NCBI RefSeq assembly: GCF_009687845.1
Contig: NZ_BLAD01000075.1
Location: 1-64,000 of the forward strand
Length of the DNA: 64,000 bases
Reading direction: 5' to 3'
From: Acrocarpospora corrugata
GTDB lineage: Bacteria > Actinomycetota > Actinomycetes > Streptosporangiales > Streptosporangiaceae
In this document: in pieces, positions 1 through 8,184 of the stretch
How the letters are laid out: each line of letters opens with the position of its first letter
How positions within the stretch are numbered: the first letter of the stretch is position 1
Notes under the pieces: model-generated
Seen by the model: the letters and a program-made list of their open reading frames with translations, nothing else
Database searches by the model: none
What the model was told of the DNA's origin: nothing
Made by a program: the position numbers and the translations under genes

Positions 1-11
1 AGTGCGTTCCG

Positions 12-25
12 CGAGCATATGCTCG
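12..25. repeat. 14-bp perfect palindrome upstream of the transposase remnant
   Basis: The sequence CGAGCATATGCTCG is its own reverse complement. It lies about 85 bases upstream of the probable transposase start. It could be an operator or part of the IS end; the matching end of the element is not visible in the window because the right side of the element is missing. Confidence 0.4.
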
Positions 26-100
26 TGATGTCGCAGTGTGATCGTATGGATTTGTAGCGTTACCGCCGATCGGCGAGATCGGATGTGCTGGGATAGCCGG

Positions 101-858
101 GTGACCGAGCGTAAGCCGTACCCGAGCGACTTATCCGACGCGGAATGGGCGTTGATCGAGCCGGTGCTCGCGGCGTGGAAGGCCGCGCACCCATCCGTCA
201 GCGGCCACCAGGGCAACTACGAGTTACGCGAGATCGTGAACGCCATCCGCTACCAGGGACGAACCGGCGTCCAATGGGACTATCTCCCGCACGACCTGCC
301 GCCCAAGAGCGCGACGTACCACTACTTTTCCAAGTGGCGCGATGACGGCACCGACCAGGCGATTCACGACCTGCTGCGCTGGCATCTGCGGGAGAGGAAG
401 GGCCGATTAGCCGATCCGAGCCTGGTGGTGCTGGACACCCAGAGCGTCCACGTCGCGGCCGGGGTCCCCGCCTCCACCACCGGACGGGACGCCGCGAAAA
501 GGGTACCGGGCGCAAGCGTGGCCTGGCCGTGGACGTGCTGGGCCTGGTCATCGCGGTCGTGGTGCTGGCCGCCTCGGCGCACGAGAACACCGCCGGGATC
601 GCCCTGCTGGGCCGGGTCGCCGCGAGCACCGAGGGCACGGTGACCAAGGCGCTGGCCGACCAGGGGTTCAAGAACGCGGTCGTCGCGCATGGCGCCGGTC
701 TGGGGATCGACGTGGAGATCGTCGAACGTAACCCCGCCGACAAGGGGTTCGTCCCCCAGCCCAAACGGTGCGTGGTCGAGCAGACCTACGGCATCTTGAT
801 GTTCCACCGGCGTCTGGTCCGCGACGTCGAGCACCTTCCGGCCAGCTCCGAATCTTCG
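101..858 (+). pseudogene. IS5-family transposase, frameshifted and 3'-truncated
   Basis: The first frame, from GTG at 101, begins KPYPSDLSDAEWALIEP and includes the VQWDYLPHDLP segment, both typical of the N-terminal part of IS5-type (IS427/IS1031-like) DDE transposases. The first catalytic Asp sits in VVLDTQSV. At about 496-501 the reading frame must move back by one base at GCGAAAAGGG to continue as GRKRGLAVDVLGL and then KRCVVEQTYGILMFHRRL, the C-terminal Y-(2)-R-(3)-E region. This is either a one-base loss or a programmed -1 shift, which some IS5 subgroups use. Homology stops after LPASSE near 858, where the frame runs into an unrelated protein, so the 3' end of the element and its right inverted repeat are gone. 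Not expected to be active. Confidence 0.85.
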
Positions 859-1272
859 GCGCGGGCGCTGGACGCCTACCAGGAGAGCCTGGCGCCGCCC
901 CGCCGCCCCGAGGCCCCCCGGTCGTACGGCCCGGTGGGCGAGGCGGCGTGGATCGGCGAGTTCTGCCTGCTCCTGCCGACGTTGCGGGAACGCGCCGAGA
1001 AGGTGGGCCTGACCAGCGAACTGGAAGGCCTGATGACCGCCGCGCAGCACGGGCACGAGGCGGGAGCGGACTTCGCCGAACTGCTGAAACGGCTGGACGA
1101 ACGGTACGGCACCGGCGACCGGGGCCTGGACGGCCTGTACGGCGGCTACCCGATCATGGACCCGGTGTACGTGTGCCCGATCGGCAGGTGCGCGCGCACG
1201 CAGACGCGGGAGACCGACGGCCCCGCGCCCCGCTGCCACGTCGGCCGCAACATGCGCATGCGCGGATCATGA
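859..1272 (+). pseudogene. C-terminal remnant of a zinc-ribbon-like protein fused to the transposase
   Basis: The frame continuing out of the transposase encodes an alpha-helical stretch of about 90 residues with PVGEAAWIGEFC and a LERR-like leucine pattern, then a short Cys-rich tail: CPIGRC, 14 residues, then CH. This spacing looks like a zinc ribbon. No start codon or ribosome site of its own is visible, so the original N-terminus was lost when the insertion sequence and an adjoining deletion created the fusion. The stop codon TGA (1270-1272) overlaps an ATG, and the next gene starts at 1276, so the remnant and its neighbour were probably one operon. I do not recognise a named family; small proteins of this shape occur in actinobacterial conflict-type operons, which is a recollection and not a search result. 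Confidence 0.5.
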
Positions 1273-1275
1273 CCG

Positions 1276-2107
1276 ATGGACGTGCTGCTCGCCCCGCACG
1301 GCAGGCGTTCGCCGGTCCCCGGCGCGCTCTGGGCGGCGACCGCCTTCGCCGGTCCCGCGCTCGGCCATTCATCCTGGTACGACGTCGGCGTGCTGATCAA
1401 GCGGGCGAACGCCCTGCCGGACCGGCCAGCCGCCGTGCTCGCCTGCGCCGCGCTGTTCCTGGTCGCGGTGGCCGTACACGGGACGGCCGCGGAGTACGCC
1501 GGGCGGCTGACGCGGGCGTGCTGGATCCGAGGACCCGGCGGCACCCTGTCGCGGCGGCTGGCCGCTGGCCGCCTGCGCCGATGGGAGGCCGCCGAACACG
1601 CCTTCCAGGGACGCGCGAGCCGGTGGCGACGACGCGGCGAAGGCGGTGGCCGCCGCCCGCCGCAACCGGATCTCCCTGTCGCGTCCCCGGCACGCCACCT
1701 GGATGGGCGACGCCATGGCCGCCCGGGAGAAACACATCCACGGCGAGTACGGCCTCGACCTGTGGGCGGCCTGGCCCCGGCTCTGGCTGACGCTCCCCTC
1801 GCGGGTCCGCGACGAAGCCCGCAAGGCGTACGCGGCCTGGCACACGGCGGGCGTGCACGGTGGCGGCGGCCTGCTCTACCTGCTGATCGCCCCGTGGTGG
1901 TGGCCCGCCCTGCTGGTCGCCGTCGCCGGGTGCGCGGCGGCCTGGTGGTCGGGCCGCGCCGCGTGGGGCGACTTCACCGACCTGGTGGAGTCCCTCGCCG
2001 ACCTGTACGGCGCCGCCCTGGCCAGGTCACTCGGCGTGCCGGTGGACACCTGGCCGGACCCCGCGATCGGCGTCGAGGTCACCGCGCGGCTGCGCAAGGG
2101 GATCTGA
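1276..2107 (+). pseudogene. Frameshifted membrane protein of unknown function
   Basis: The frame from ATG 1276 encodes a hydrophobic segment (AVLACAALFLVAVAVHG) and ends its sensible sequence near RWEAAEHAFQ at about 1608. Sensible sequence resumes one base later, in the frame that reads AAARRNRISLSRP, PTWMGD-like ATWMGDAM, YGLDLWAAWPRLWL, a second membrane segment with APWWWPALLVAVAG, and RLRKGI at the stop 2107. One extra base between about 1600 and 1622 explains the break. There is no homopolymer there, so a true mutation is at least as likely as a sequencing error. The intact protein would be about 276 residues with two membrane regions. The stop is only two bases from the convergent stop of the STAND gene. 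Function unknown. Confidence 0.6.
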
Positions 2108-2109
2108 CC

Positions 2110-4500
2110 TCACCGGCATCGGCCGAGGACCTTCTCGGTGGCGAGGGTGTGCGGGTGATCCGGGCCGAGGACCCTGGTCCGCCCGTCGAGCACGCCGGTC
2201 AGCACGGACCGCGCGCCGTCGCGGTCCTCCAGCGCGAGCAGCGCCTCGCCGAGGGAGTGGCGGATGGCCAGCGACCGGTGGTGCTCGGGCCCCTGCACCC
2301 GGACGCACACCGCGGCCAGTTCCCGCAGCCGCGCCAGGGCGGCGGCGTGCCGGCCGCGCGCCTGCTCGATCAGGGCCAGGTAGTGCCGGGTGATGAGGGT
2401 GGCGGGGAAGTCCGCGCCGAGGACCTGGGTACGGTCGCGGAGCACCTCGGTCAGCAGGTGCTCGGCCTCCGCCAGCAGGTTTCGCGCGTACAGCAGGTGG
2501 GCCAGGTTGTTCTTGCTGGTGAGGGTGTCGGTGCTGAGCGGCCCGAGCACCCGCTCGCGGGCGGCCAGGGTGGGCCGGAGCAGTTCCTCCGCCTGGTCGA
2601 GCCGGCCCTGGTCGAGCAGCAGCCGGCCCAGATAGTGCTGGGTGGTCAGGGTGTCCGGATGTTCGGGGCCCAGCACCAGCCGCCGGGCGGTGAGCGCCTC
2701 GCCGAAGCCGCGCTCCGCCTCCGCGTACCTGCCGAGGGAGGCGCGCACCTGGCTAAGGTCGTGCAGGACGGCGAGCACGTCGGGGTGGTCGGCTCCGAAC
2801 AGGCCGACGCCGATCGTCAGCAGCGAGCCGTACCGGTCGCCGGCCTCCTCGAAACGGCCCGCGTAGAGCAGGTAGCGCGCGGCCAGCGTGGCGGGGCCGA
2901 GCACGCCCGCGGACGGCTGGGGACCGGGTTCCATCAGGTCGAACGGGCTGTGGCAGTGGTCGGCCAGGGCCCGCCAGCCGGACCAGGACACCGGATTCTT
3001 GGGGTCGAGCTCGTCGGCCACGGCGGCCAGCAGAGCCGTGCTCACCGAGAGGAGTTCCGGCAGGTCGTCGCGGGCGTGCCGGCGGCAGGCGTACCGCACC
3101 AGCGGATGGATCAGCAGCAGGTCGGCGACCGCCGGGTCGGCGGCGGAGTCCCGGACGAGGTCGACCAGGCCCACCCCGGACAGGCCGAGCAGCGCCGCGC
3201 GCAACGAGCCGGTGGTCAGGCCGGCGAGCAGCGGGGACCGGGACAGGATCTCGGGCCTGAGCAGCAGCCCGTACGGCACGGCGGCCTGGCGGAAACACGC
3301 GAGCAGCCGCAGCAGCGGCCGGGCCTGCGGCAGGCCCTGGTCCGCCAGCAGGTCGAGGGAGAGCTCCCAGGTCCGGTCGATCCGCTGCCGGTGCCGGAGC
3401 CCGCCGGGTGCGTCCACGTCGAGCACGTCCTCGTCCTGCCGCAGCGCCTCACCGTACTCGGCGAAGGTGGCCGGCCCCGCGAGCCGGCCGGGCAGACCGG
3501 CGGCCTGGGCCAGATGCAGACCGGCCAGGCGCAGCGCGAGCGGCAGGCCGCCGAGCCGCTCGGCGAGCGCGTGCGCGTCCTCCGCCGAGCCCGCCTGGGG
3601 CGCCAGCTCCCGCAGCACGTCCGCGCCCTGGCCGGCGGTGAGCGGCTCGATCCGGTGCGACCTGGCCCACGAGCCGGGCCGGCCCCACGAGAAGGAATCC
3701 CGGGTGGTGACGACCACCAGGCCGAATCTGCCCTCGACCGGGCGCAGCCAGCCGGTGGCGTCGGTGACCGGCGCGCCGTTCAGGCAGAGTTCCCGGCGCG
3801 GGTCATCGGTGTCGTCGATGACCAGCAGCCACGGGGAGCGGTACTTGTTGAGCAACCGCCACAGGACGTCGGGGTGGCTGCCCGAGCGCATGACCTCCCG
3901 GCCCGCGCCGAGCTGCACCGCGAGCGCCCGCATGCCGTCGGAGACCGCGCCAGGACCGTCGGCGGCCGTCACCCACCAGGTGTGCACCTTCCGCTCAAGC
4001 GCCCAGCGCACCAGGGCGAGCGCGACCGCGCTCTTGCCGGTGCCGCCCAGGCCGTGCAGCACGTGCACCCGCGGGCCGTCCCAGTCGGCGGTCAGTCCCG
4101 CGCCGAGCAGGCGGAGCAGGTCCTGGCGGCCGACCAGGGTGGGCTCCTCGCTGAGGCGTTCCACCGGCGGCCGGGTGGAGACTATGCCGTACGAGGGCGG
4201 CTCCCGCGCCGGCTCAGCCTGCGGGAGCACGGGTTTGCCCCGCCAGAGCCGGCGCAGCAGCGCGTACCAGCGGTCGATCTCGCCGTCGCTGGTGATCCCG
4301 CAGGCTTTGAGGAGCTTCGCCAGGTTGGCCGAGGAGATCCTCGGGCGGTTCCGCGCGTTGAGATAGTCGCTCACGGTCTGCGGAGGAATGCCGGCCCGTT
4401 TGGCGAGCCCGCGCAGGGTGAGCCCCGCCTGGTCCATCAGCAGGGTCAGCGCCTGCGCGAACTCCTCGACCGTCGAGATCGCATCAGGATCCGGGCGCAT
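2110..4500 (-). CDS. XRE-type HTH / NB-ARC ATPase / TPR protein (STAND regulator)
   Basis: 796 residues. Residues 10-75 form a Cro/C1-type helix-turn-helix (LTLRGLAKRAGIPPQTVSDYLN). A P-loop, GLGGTGKS at 150-157, and a Walker B, LLVIDD at 225-230, mark an NB-ARC ATPase, followed by a GLPLAL motif (about residue 320) typical of this class. From about residue 560 to the end are kinesin-light-chain-like TPR repeats recognisable by repeated LGPEHPDTL-type motifs. Such STAND proteins hold themselves inactive until the TPR arm binds a ligand, then oligomerise. ATG at 4500 follows GAGGGGA at a good distance. It is the last gene of the five-gene operon, 30 bases after the CHAT gene, so it may be the switch or the autoregulator of the system. 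The HTH suggests DNA binding; the target is unknown. Confidence 0.9.
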   Translation of the reverse strand: MRPDPDAISTVEEFAQALTLLMDQAGLTLRGLAKRAGIPPQTVSDYLNARNRPRISSANLAKLLKACGITSDGEIDRWYALLRRLWRGKPVLPQAEPAREPPSYGIVSTRPPVERLSEEPTLVGRQDLLRLLGAGLTADWDGPRVHVLHGLGGTGKSAVALALVRWALERKVHTWWVTAADGPGAVSDGMRALAVQLGAGREVMRSGSHPDVLWRLLNKYRSPWLLVIDDTDDPRRELCLNGAPVTDATGWLRPVEGRFGLVVVTTRDSFSWGRPGSWARSHRIEPLTAGQGADVLRELAPQAGSAEDAHALAERLGGLPLALRLAGLHLAQAAGLPGRLAGPATFAEYGEALRQDEDVLDVDAPGGLRHRQRIDRTWELSLDLLADQGLPQARPLLRLLACFRQAAVPYGLLLRPEILSRSPLLAGLTTGSLRAALLGLSGVGLVDLVRDSAADPAVADLLLIHPLVRYACRRHARDDLPELLSVSTALLAAVADELDPKNPVSWSGWRALADHCHSPFDLMEPGPQPSAGVLGPATLAARYLLYAGRFEEAGDRYGSLLTIGVGLFGADHPDVLAVLHDLSQVRASLGRYAEAERGFGEALTARRLVLGPEHPDTLTTQHYLGRLLLDQGRLDQAEELLRPTLAARERVLGPLSTDTLTSKNNLAHLLYARNLLAEAEHLLTEVLRDRTQVLGADFPATLITRHYLALIEQARGRHAAALARLRELAAVCVRVQGPEHHRSLAIRHSLGEALLALEDRDGARSVLTGVLDGRTRVLGPDHPHTLATEKVLGRCR

Positions 4501-4512
4501 CCCAAAGTCCCC

Positions 4513-4539
4513 TCATGGTCCTCATGGTCCTCATGGTCC
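4513..4539 (-). repeat. Three tandem copies of a 9-bp unit between the CHAT and STAND genes
   Basis: TCATGGTCC occurs three times without interruption (4513-4521, 4522-4530, 4531-4539). On the coding strand each unit contains ATGA. The first-read unit supplies the CHAT stop codon, and the other two add further in-frame TGA codons. The GAGG of the last copy runs into the ribosome site of the STAND gene. Confidence 0.9.
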
Positions 4540-7500
4540 AAAGTGCACGTAGGGAGCCCAGATGAAGGGCCTCTTCCGGTGAGCCGCGCGCAGCTGGAGC
4601 ACGGCTTCGTGCAAAGCGTGGGCGGCCCGGGAGGCGTCGAATCCGCCGTCCGCCAGCACCGTGTACATCGGCTCGCTCAGTTCGAGACTGGCCAGGTCGC
4701 CGACCGGCCAGAGCGACCCGGTCACGTGCCGGAACCCCGCCTGCTGCAGCGCCGCCGTGAGGTGCAGCGATTCGTCCGGAAGGGCGTATCCGCCGGCAGC
4801 GGTACGGCAGGCGCTCAGAAACGCGAACTCCGCGTTCTTCAGGCGCAGCCCCGCGATCTCCGGCATCCGCACCTGCCCATCGGCGAGGTACAGCGCGCCG
4901 TCGGAGGGGTTCCACGGGTCCTGCCCGCCATGACAGGCCAGATGAACCCAGGCGTGGCGGGGCAGTTCGGCCAGCAGCCCCGCCCGGGTGGCGTCCGCGT
5001 TCAGCAGCGTCGTGCCTGGAACCTTCGCCGCCACTTCGGACGCCTCCCGCACCGCGTAGACCAGCGGCGGGGTTCCCGGGCTCTTTCGGACTCCGACGCA
5101 GAGCAGCCGCCGGAACTCCGGGGCGGGCCGCGCCGCCTTCGCGGCACGCGTCAGCGCGGTCAGGGTGGTGGTGTAGGACGGCACGGTGCGGTCGAGCACA
5201 CTGTCGTGGTCGTCGCCCGCCGCGTGCAGGGGCAGGAAGGCGAGCGGGCCGGTGGGGCACCACCAGACCCGTTCGCGGCCGGCCGAGGTGACGCCGAGCG
5301 CGGACAGGCAGGGTTCGGCGATGTCCCGCCAGAGTTCGTCGAGGAGCGGCCACCTGCCGGTGTCCAGCCTTCCATTCGCTTGTTCCAGATAGGTGAGGTG
5401 GTCGTTCGCCAGGGTGAGGATCCGGTCGTAGGTGATGGGCAGGGGCAGCGAGCTCACCTCGCCGTCGCGCACCAGCATGGCGTCGCAGCGGATCGTGCTC
5501 ACGTTGAGGACGATCACCGGTCCTGGCACGCGGGCGAACTCCGCGAACGGCGCCGGCCGCAGGAAGGTGTCGAAGCCGGGCAGCGCCTGGACCTCGGCGA
5601 TCGTCGTCTCCCACTCGCGGGCGTCGGCGATGCGCCGATCCGTGTCCGCGCCGTTCACGGCCGCCGAATCCAGGCCGGCGTGTAGTCGCTGGAGCCGGGC
5701 GGCCAAGTCGGGGGCCTTCGCTTTGAGCGCCGTGAGGTCCGTCCGGATGTCCAGCTGCTGGGACCAGAGCACGGATCTGCCCTGTTCCAGCAGTTCGAGG
5801 GCTCGTTGAAGGTCACCGTGCGCGATGGCGCAGGCGGCGGCGTCGGTGGCCAGACCGTTCCAGCTGCTGAGCTGGCGTTCCCTGGTGGCCTGGCTCAGGC
5901 CGCGCCACACCACTTCGGGCAGCAGCTCCATCGCCTTCTCGAAGTGGCCGGAGGCGGCGCGGAGGTCGCCGGATCGCACCAGATCCTCGCCGAGCAACCG
6001 CCGGGCGTAAGCCCGGATCAGCGGCGGGGTCACCGTGCTGCCGGCCGCTTCCAGCCACTTGTCGCGCGCTTCCTGCTCCCACGCCGGGTTCAGCTGGACG
6101 GCCCTGCGGCGGGGCAGGTCGAGCACGTTGCCCAGGTGCAGCAGGTATTGCCCCCGGTCGGGGTGGGTCTCGGCGGTGGCGCCGACCATGCGCCTCGCCT
6201 GTTCCCTGGCGGCCTCCAGATGCGCTTGGCGGCCGGAGAACTCGTACTGGGTGAGCAGCGCGTGGTGGAGGGTCTGTTCCACGACGTGCGGGCTCGGGTG
6301 GTCGCCGGGGGTGGCGTCCCTGATCGTGTATGCGGCGTTGCGGGCCGCGTACGCGGCGTTGACGGCGGTGGGGAGATCCCGTTCCGCCGCGTGGCGGTAG
6401 CGGGTCAGGTGGGCCTGGCTGAGTCCGGTCAGGCAGCGCATCCGGTCCGGGTGGTCGTGTGGCGTGATGTCGACCGCCGCACGCTGCCGGGTGATCGCCT
6501 CGTCGATGTCGGCGACGTTCGCGGTTATGCGGAAACGTCTGGTGAGGTCGGTGCCCAGGTTGGAGAGCAGCCCGGCGCGTTCGTGCGGGGGCAGTCCTTC
6601 CGTGGGGGGAGCCTGCGTCTTGAGTTGTGCGATCAGTTCGGCGGGCAGGCCCGCTGCCTCCAGGTGGTCGACGATCGGTTCCATCACGTCGGTCAGGCCG
6701 GCGGGCTGTTCTGCGAGCGAGTCGAGGGCTTCCCGGCCGAAGGTGATCGCCTCGTCGAGGTCGGCGAGGTCGCCGTACCGCTCGAATCTGGTGGACAGGG
6801 CCGTGGCCAGGCTGCCGAGACAGCTCAGCCGCTCCTGGCCGAGTTCGCCACCGGCGACCGCCGCGCGACCGGCCGCGATGGCGTCGTCCAGGTCGGCGAG
6901 CGCTCCGGTTTCCTCGAACCTGCGGATCAGGGAGGTGGCCAGGTCCCGCTGGAGCTCGGCCTGACCGCGCGGATCCGTGGCGGATGCTTTGGCGATTGCT
7001 CTCCGGTGCCAGTCGATGGCGGTCGTGAGGTCGTCCGCCCGGCCCAGCCGGGACGCGCGCTCGGAGAGCGTGGCCGCGTACGCGCCCATGCGCCGTGGGT
7101 CGTCGAGCAGGTCCGCGTCACGTAGCCGCTCATACTCGCGGATCGCCGCCTTGAGGTCTTCGAGGTGGCGGCCGTAGCGCTGATAGCGCTGCATGAACAG
7201 GGCCGCCAGGTTGGCGGGGTAACCTTCGGCCCACGGCTGCCGCCCGAAAGCCATCTCGACGAGCCTGGCCCAGCAGCGGATGGCGCCGTCCAAGGCTGTC
7301 GCGTCGTTCTCGATCCAGTCCACGCGCAGGTAGGCGACACCGGCGCTGCTCAGCACCAGGCCCTGGAATTCGGGATCGGTACCGACGAAGTCCGGGCGCT
7401 CGATCATGCTCTCCCATGCGGCGGCGGCGTCGATCGCCCCGGGCCAGCCGTGGAGCCCGGTCTTGGCCCGCTCGTCAGCTGCCACCGCGTTGTCCCACAA

Positions 7501-8184
7501 CTCGTGGAAGTGTCCGGGGGTTTCCGGTGGGCGGGACGCCGTCGCTTCGGAGTGTTTTTCGGGTTCGCCGCGGAGGCGCGCGAGCAGGGCCACCAGGTCG
7601 CGCAGATGAGCTGGTTCCTCGGGGCGGCCCATCCTGGCCGCCAGGTCCGCGGTTTCCGTCAGGTGGACACCGGCCATGGGGTCGTCCAGCAGCCGGGGAT
7701 TCGCCTTGATCAGCTGCTCGGCGGCGGCCAGGGTGGGGGTGTCTGCCAGACGCTCCAGCAGGGTGACCATCTCCAGGATGCGACGGGCCGACCCCAGGGG
7801 TTCGTCTTCCGAGTACTCGGCCGCGATGGCTTCGCCGGCGTCGTGGTCGTCTTCCAGGTCCTCGGCCGCGATGGCTTCGCCGTGGTCGAGTTCACGGACT
7901 ATCTCCACCAGAGTGGCGGGGCTCGACGGCCAGGATTCGGGGTGCCCGGCCCGGCTTCGCGCGCAGAGTTCCAGGAAGCGGCGGTGCCTCGCCAGCTGGC
8001 TGAGTCCGTTGGCGGGTCCGAACTGCTGGATGAACGGGACCATGACGTCGAGGACGAAGAGCGCGTCCTCGTGCAGCAGTTCCTCCGGGTGCCGGGCCAC
8101 GAGTTCGAACGACTCGCCCCACGAATCGGCTTCGAGCAGGCGCATGACCAGGACGGTCAGGGCTTCCGCGGCGGAGCGTCCCAT
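4531..8184 (-). CDS. TPR-CHAT protein (caspase-like CHAT protease)
   Basis: About 1217 residues. The C-terminal 380 residues are a CHAT domain of the caspase/separase fold with the catalytic pair His in HLACHG (about residue 1085) and Cys in LSACRT (about 1126), both intact. The N-terminal 800 residues are helical repeats of TPR type, with a recurring pattern of DAI(A/T)xxRxAV and REAL. A 45-nt internal duplication lies near residues 100-130. I chose ATG 8184, which shares its A with the M48 stop codon (TGATG), over GTG 8196, which would sit one base from GGGAG. CHAT proteases act as executioners in several bacterial defence systems, including the CRISPR-linked Craspase; here the partner proteins are a metalloprotease and a STAND ATPase. 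The substrate is unknown. No membrane segment was seen, so it acts in the cytoplasm. Confidence 0.9.
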   Translation of the reverse strand: MGRSAAEALTVLVMRLLEADSWGESFELVARHPEELLHEDALFVLDVMVPFIQQFGPANGLSQLARHRRFLELCARSRAGHPESWPSSPATLVEIVRELDHGEAIAAEDLEDDHDAGEAIAAEYSEDEPLGSARRILEMVTLLERLADTPTLAAAEQLIKANPRLLDDPMAGVHLTETADLAARMGRPEEPAHLRDLVALLARLRGEPEKHSEATASRPPETPGHFHELWDNAVAADERAKTGLHGWPGAIDAAAAWESMIERPDFVGTDPEFQGLVLSSAGVAYLRVDWIENDATALDGAIRCWARLVEMAFGRQPWAEGYPANLAALFMQRYQRYGRHLEDLKAAIREYERLRDADLLDDPRRMGAYAATLSERASRLGRADDLTTAIDWHRRAIAKASATDPRGQAELQRDLATSLIRRFEETGALADLDDAIAAGRAAVAGGELGQERLSCLGSLATALSTRFERYGDLADLDEAITFGREALDSLAEQPAGLTDVMEPIVDHLEAAGLPAELIAQLKTQAPPTEGLPPHERAGLLSNLGTDLTRRFRITANVADIDEAITRQRAAVDITPHDHPDRMRCLTGLSQAHLTRYRHAAERDLPTAVNAAYAARNAAYTIRDATPGDHPSPHVVEQTLHHALLTQYEFSGRQAHLEAAREQARRMVGATAETHPDRGQYLLHLGNVLDLPRRRAVQLNPAWEQEARDKWLEAAGSTVTPPLIRAYARRLLGEDLVRSGDLRAASGHFEKAMELLPEVVWRGLSQATRERQLSSWNGLATDAAACAIAHGDLQRALELLEQGRSVLWSQQLDIRTDLTALKAKAPDLAARLQRLHAGLDSAAVNGADTDRRIADAREWETTIAEVQALPGFDTFLRPAPFAEFARVPGPVIVLNVSTIRCDAMLVRDGEVSSLPLPITYDRILTLANDHLTYLEQANGRLDTGRWPLLDELWRDIAEPCLSALGVTSAGRERVWWCPTGPLAFLPLHAAGDDHDSVLDRTVPSYTTTLTALTRAAKAARPAPEFRRLLCVGVRKSPGTPPLVYAVREASEVAAKVPGTTLLNADATRAGLLAELPRHAWVHLACHGGQDPWNPSDGALYLADGQVRMPEIAGLRLKNAEFAFLSACRTAAGGYALPDESLHLTAALQQAGFRHVTGSLWPVGDLASLELSEPMYTVLADGGFDASRAAHALHEAVLQLRAAHRKRPFIWAPYVHFGP
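7816..7881 (-). repeat. 45-nt tandem duplication inside the CHAT gene
   Basis: A 21-base block coding GEAIAAE is repeated exactly at 7816-7836 and 7861-7881. The remaining 24 bases of the 45-base unit have drifted (DLEDDHDA against YSEDEPLG). The repeat lengthens an acidic stretch between helical repeats near residues 103-130 and keeps the frame. Confidence 0.85.

Noticed and set aside
2200-5685. Very long plus-strand open frame across the STAND and CHAT genes
   Set aside because: It is antisense to two genes with clear domains; its translation is Arg/Pro/Gly-rich without any motif. Long antisense frames are normal in DNA of this GC content.
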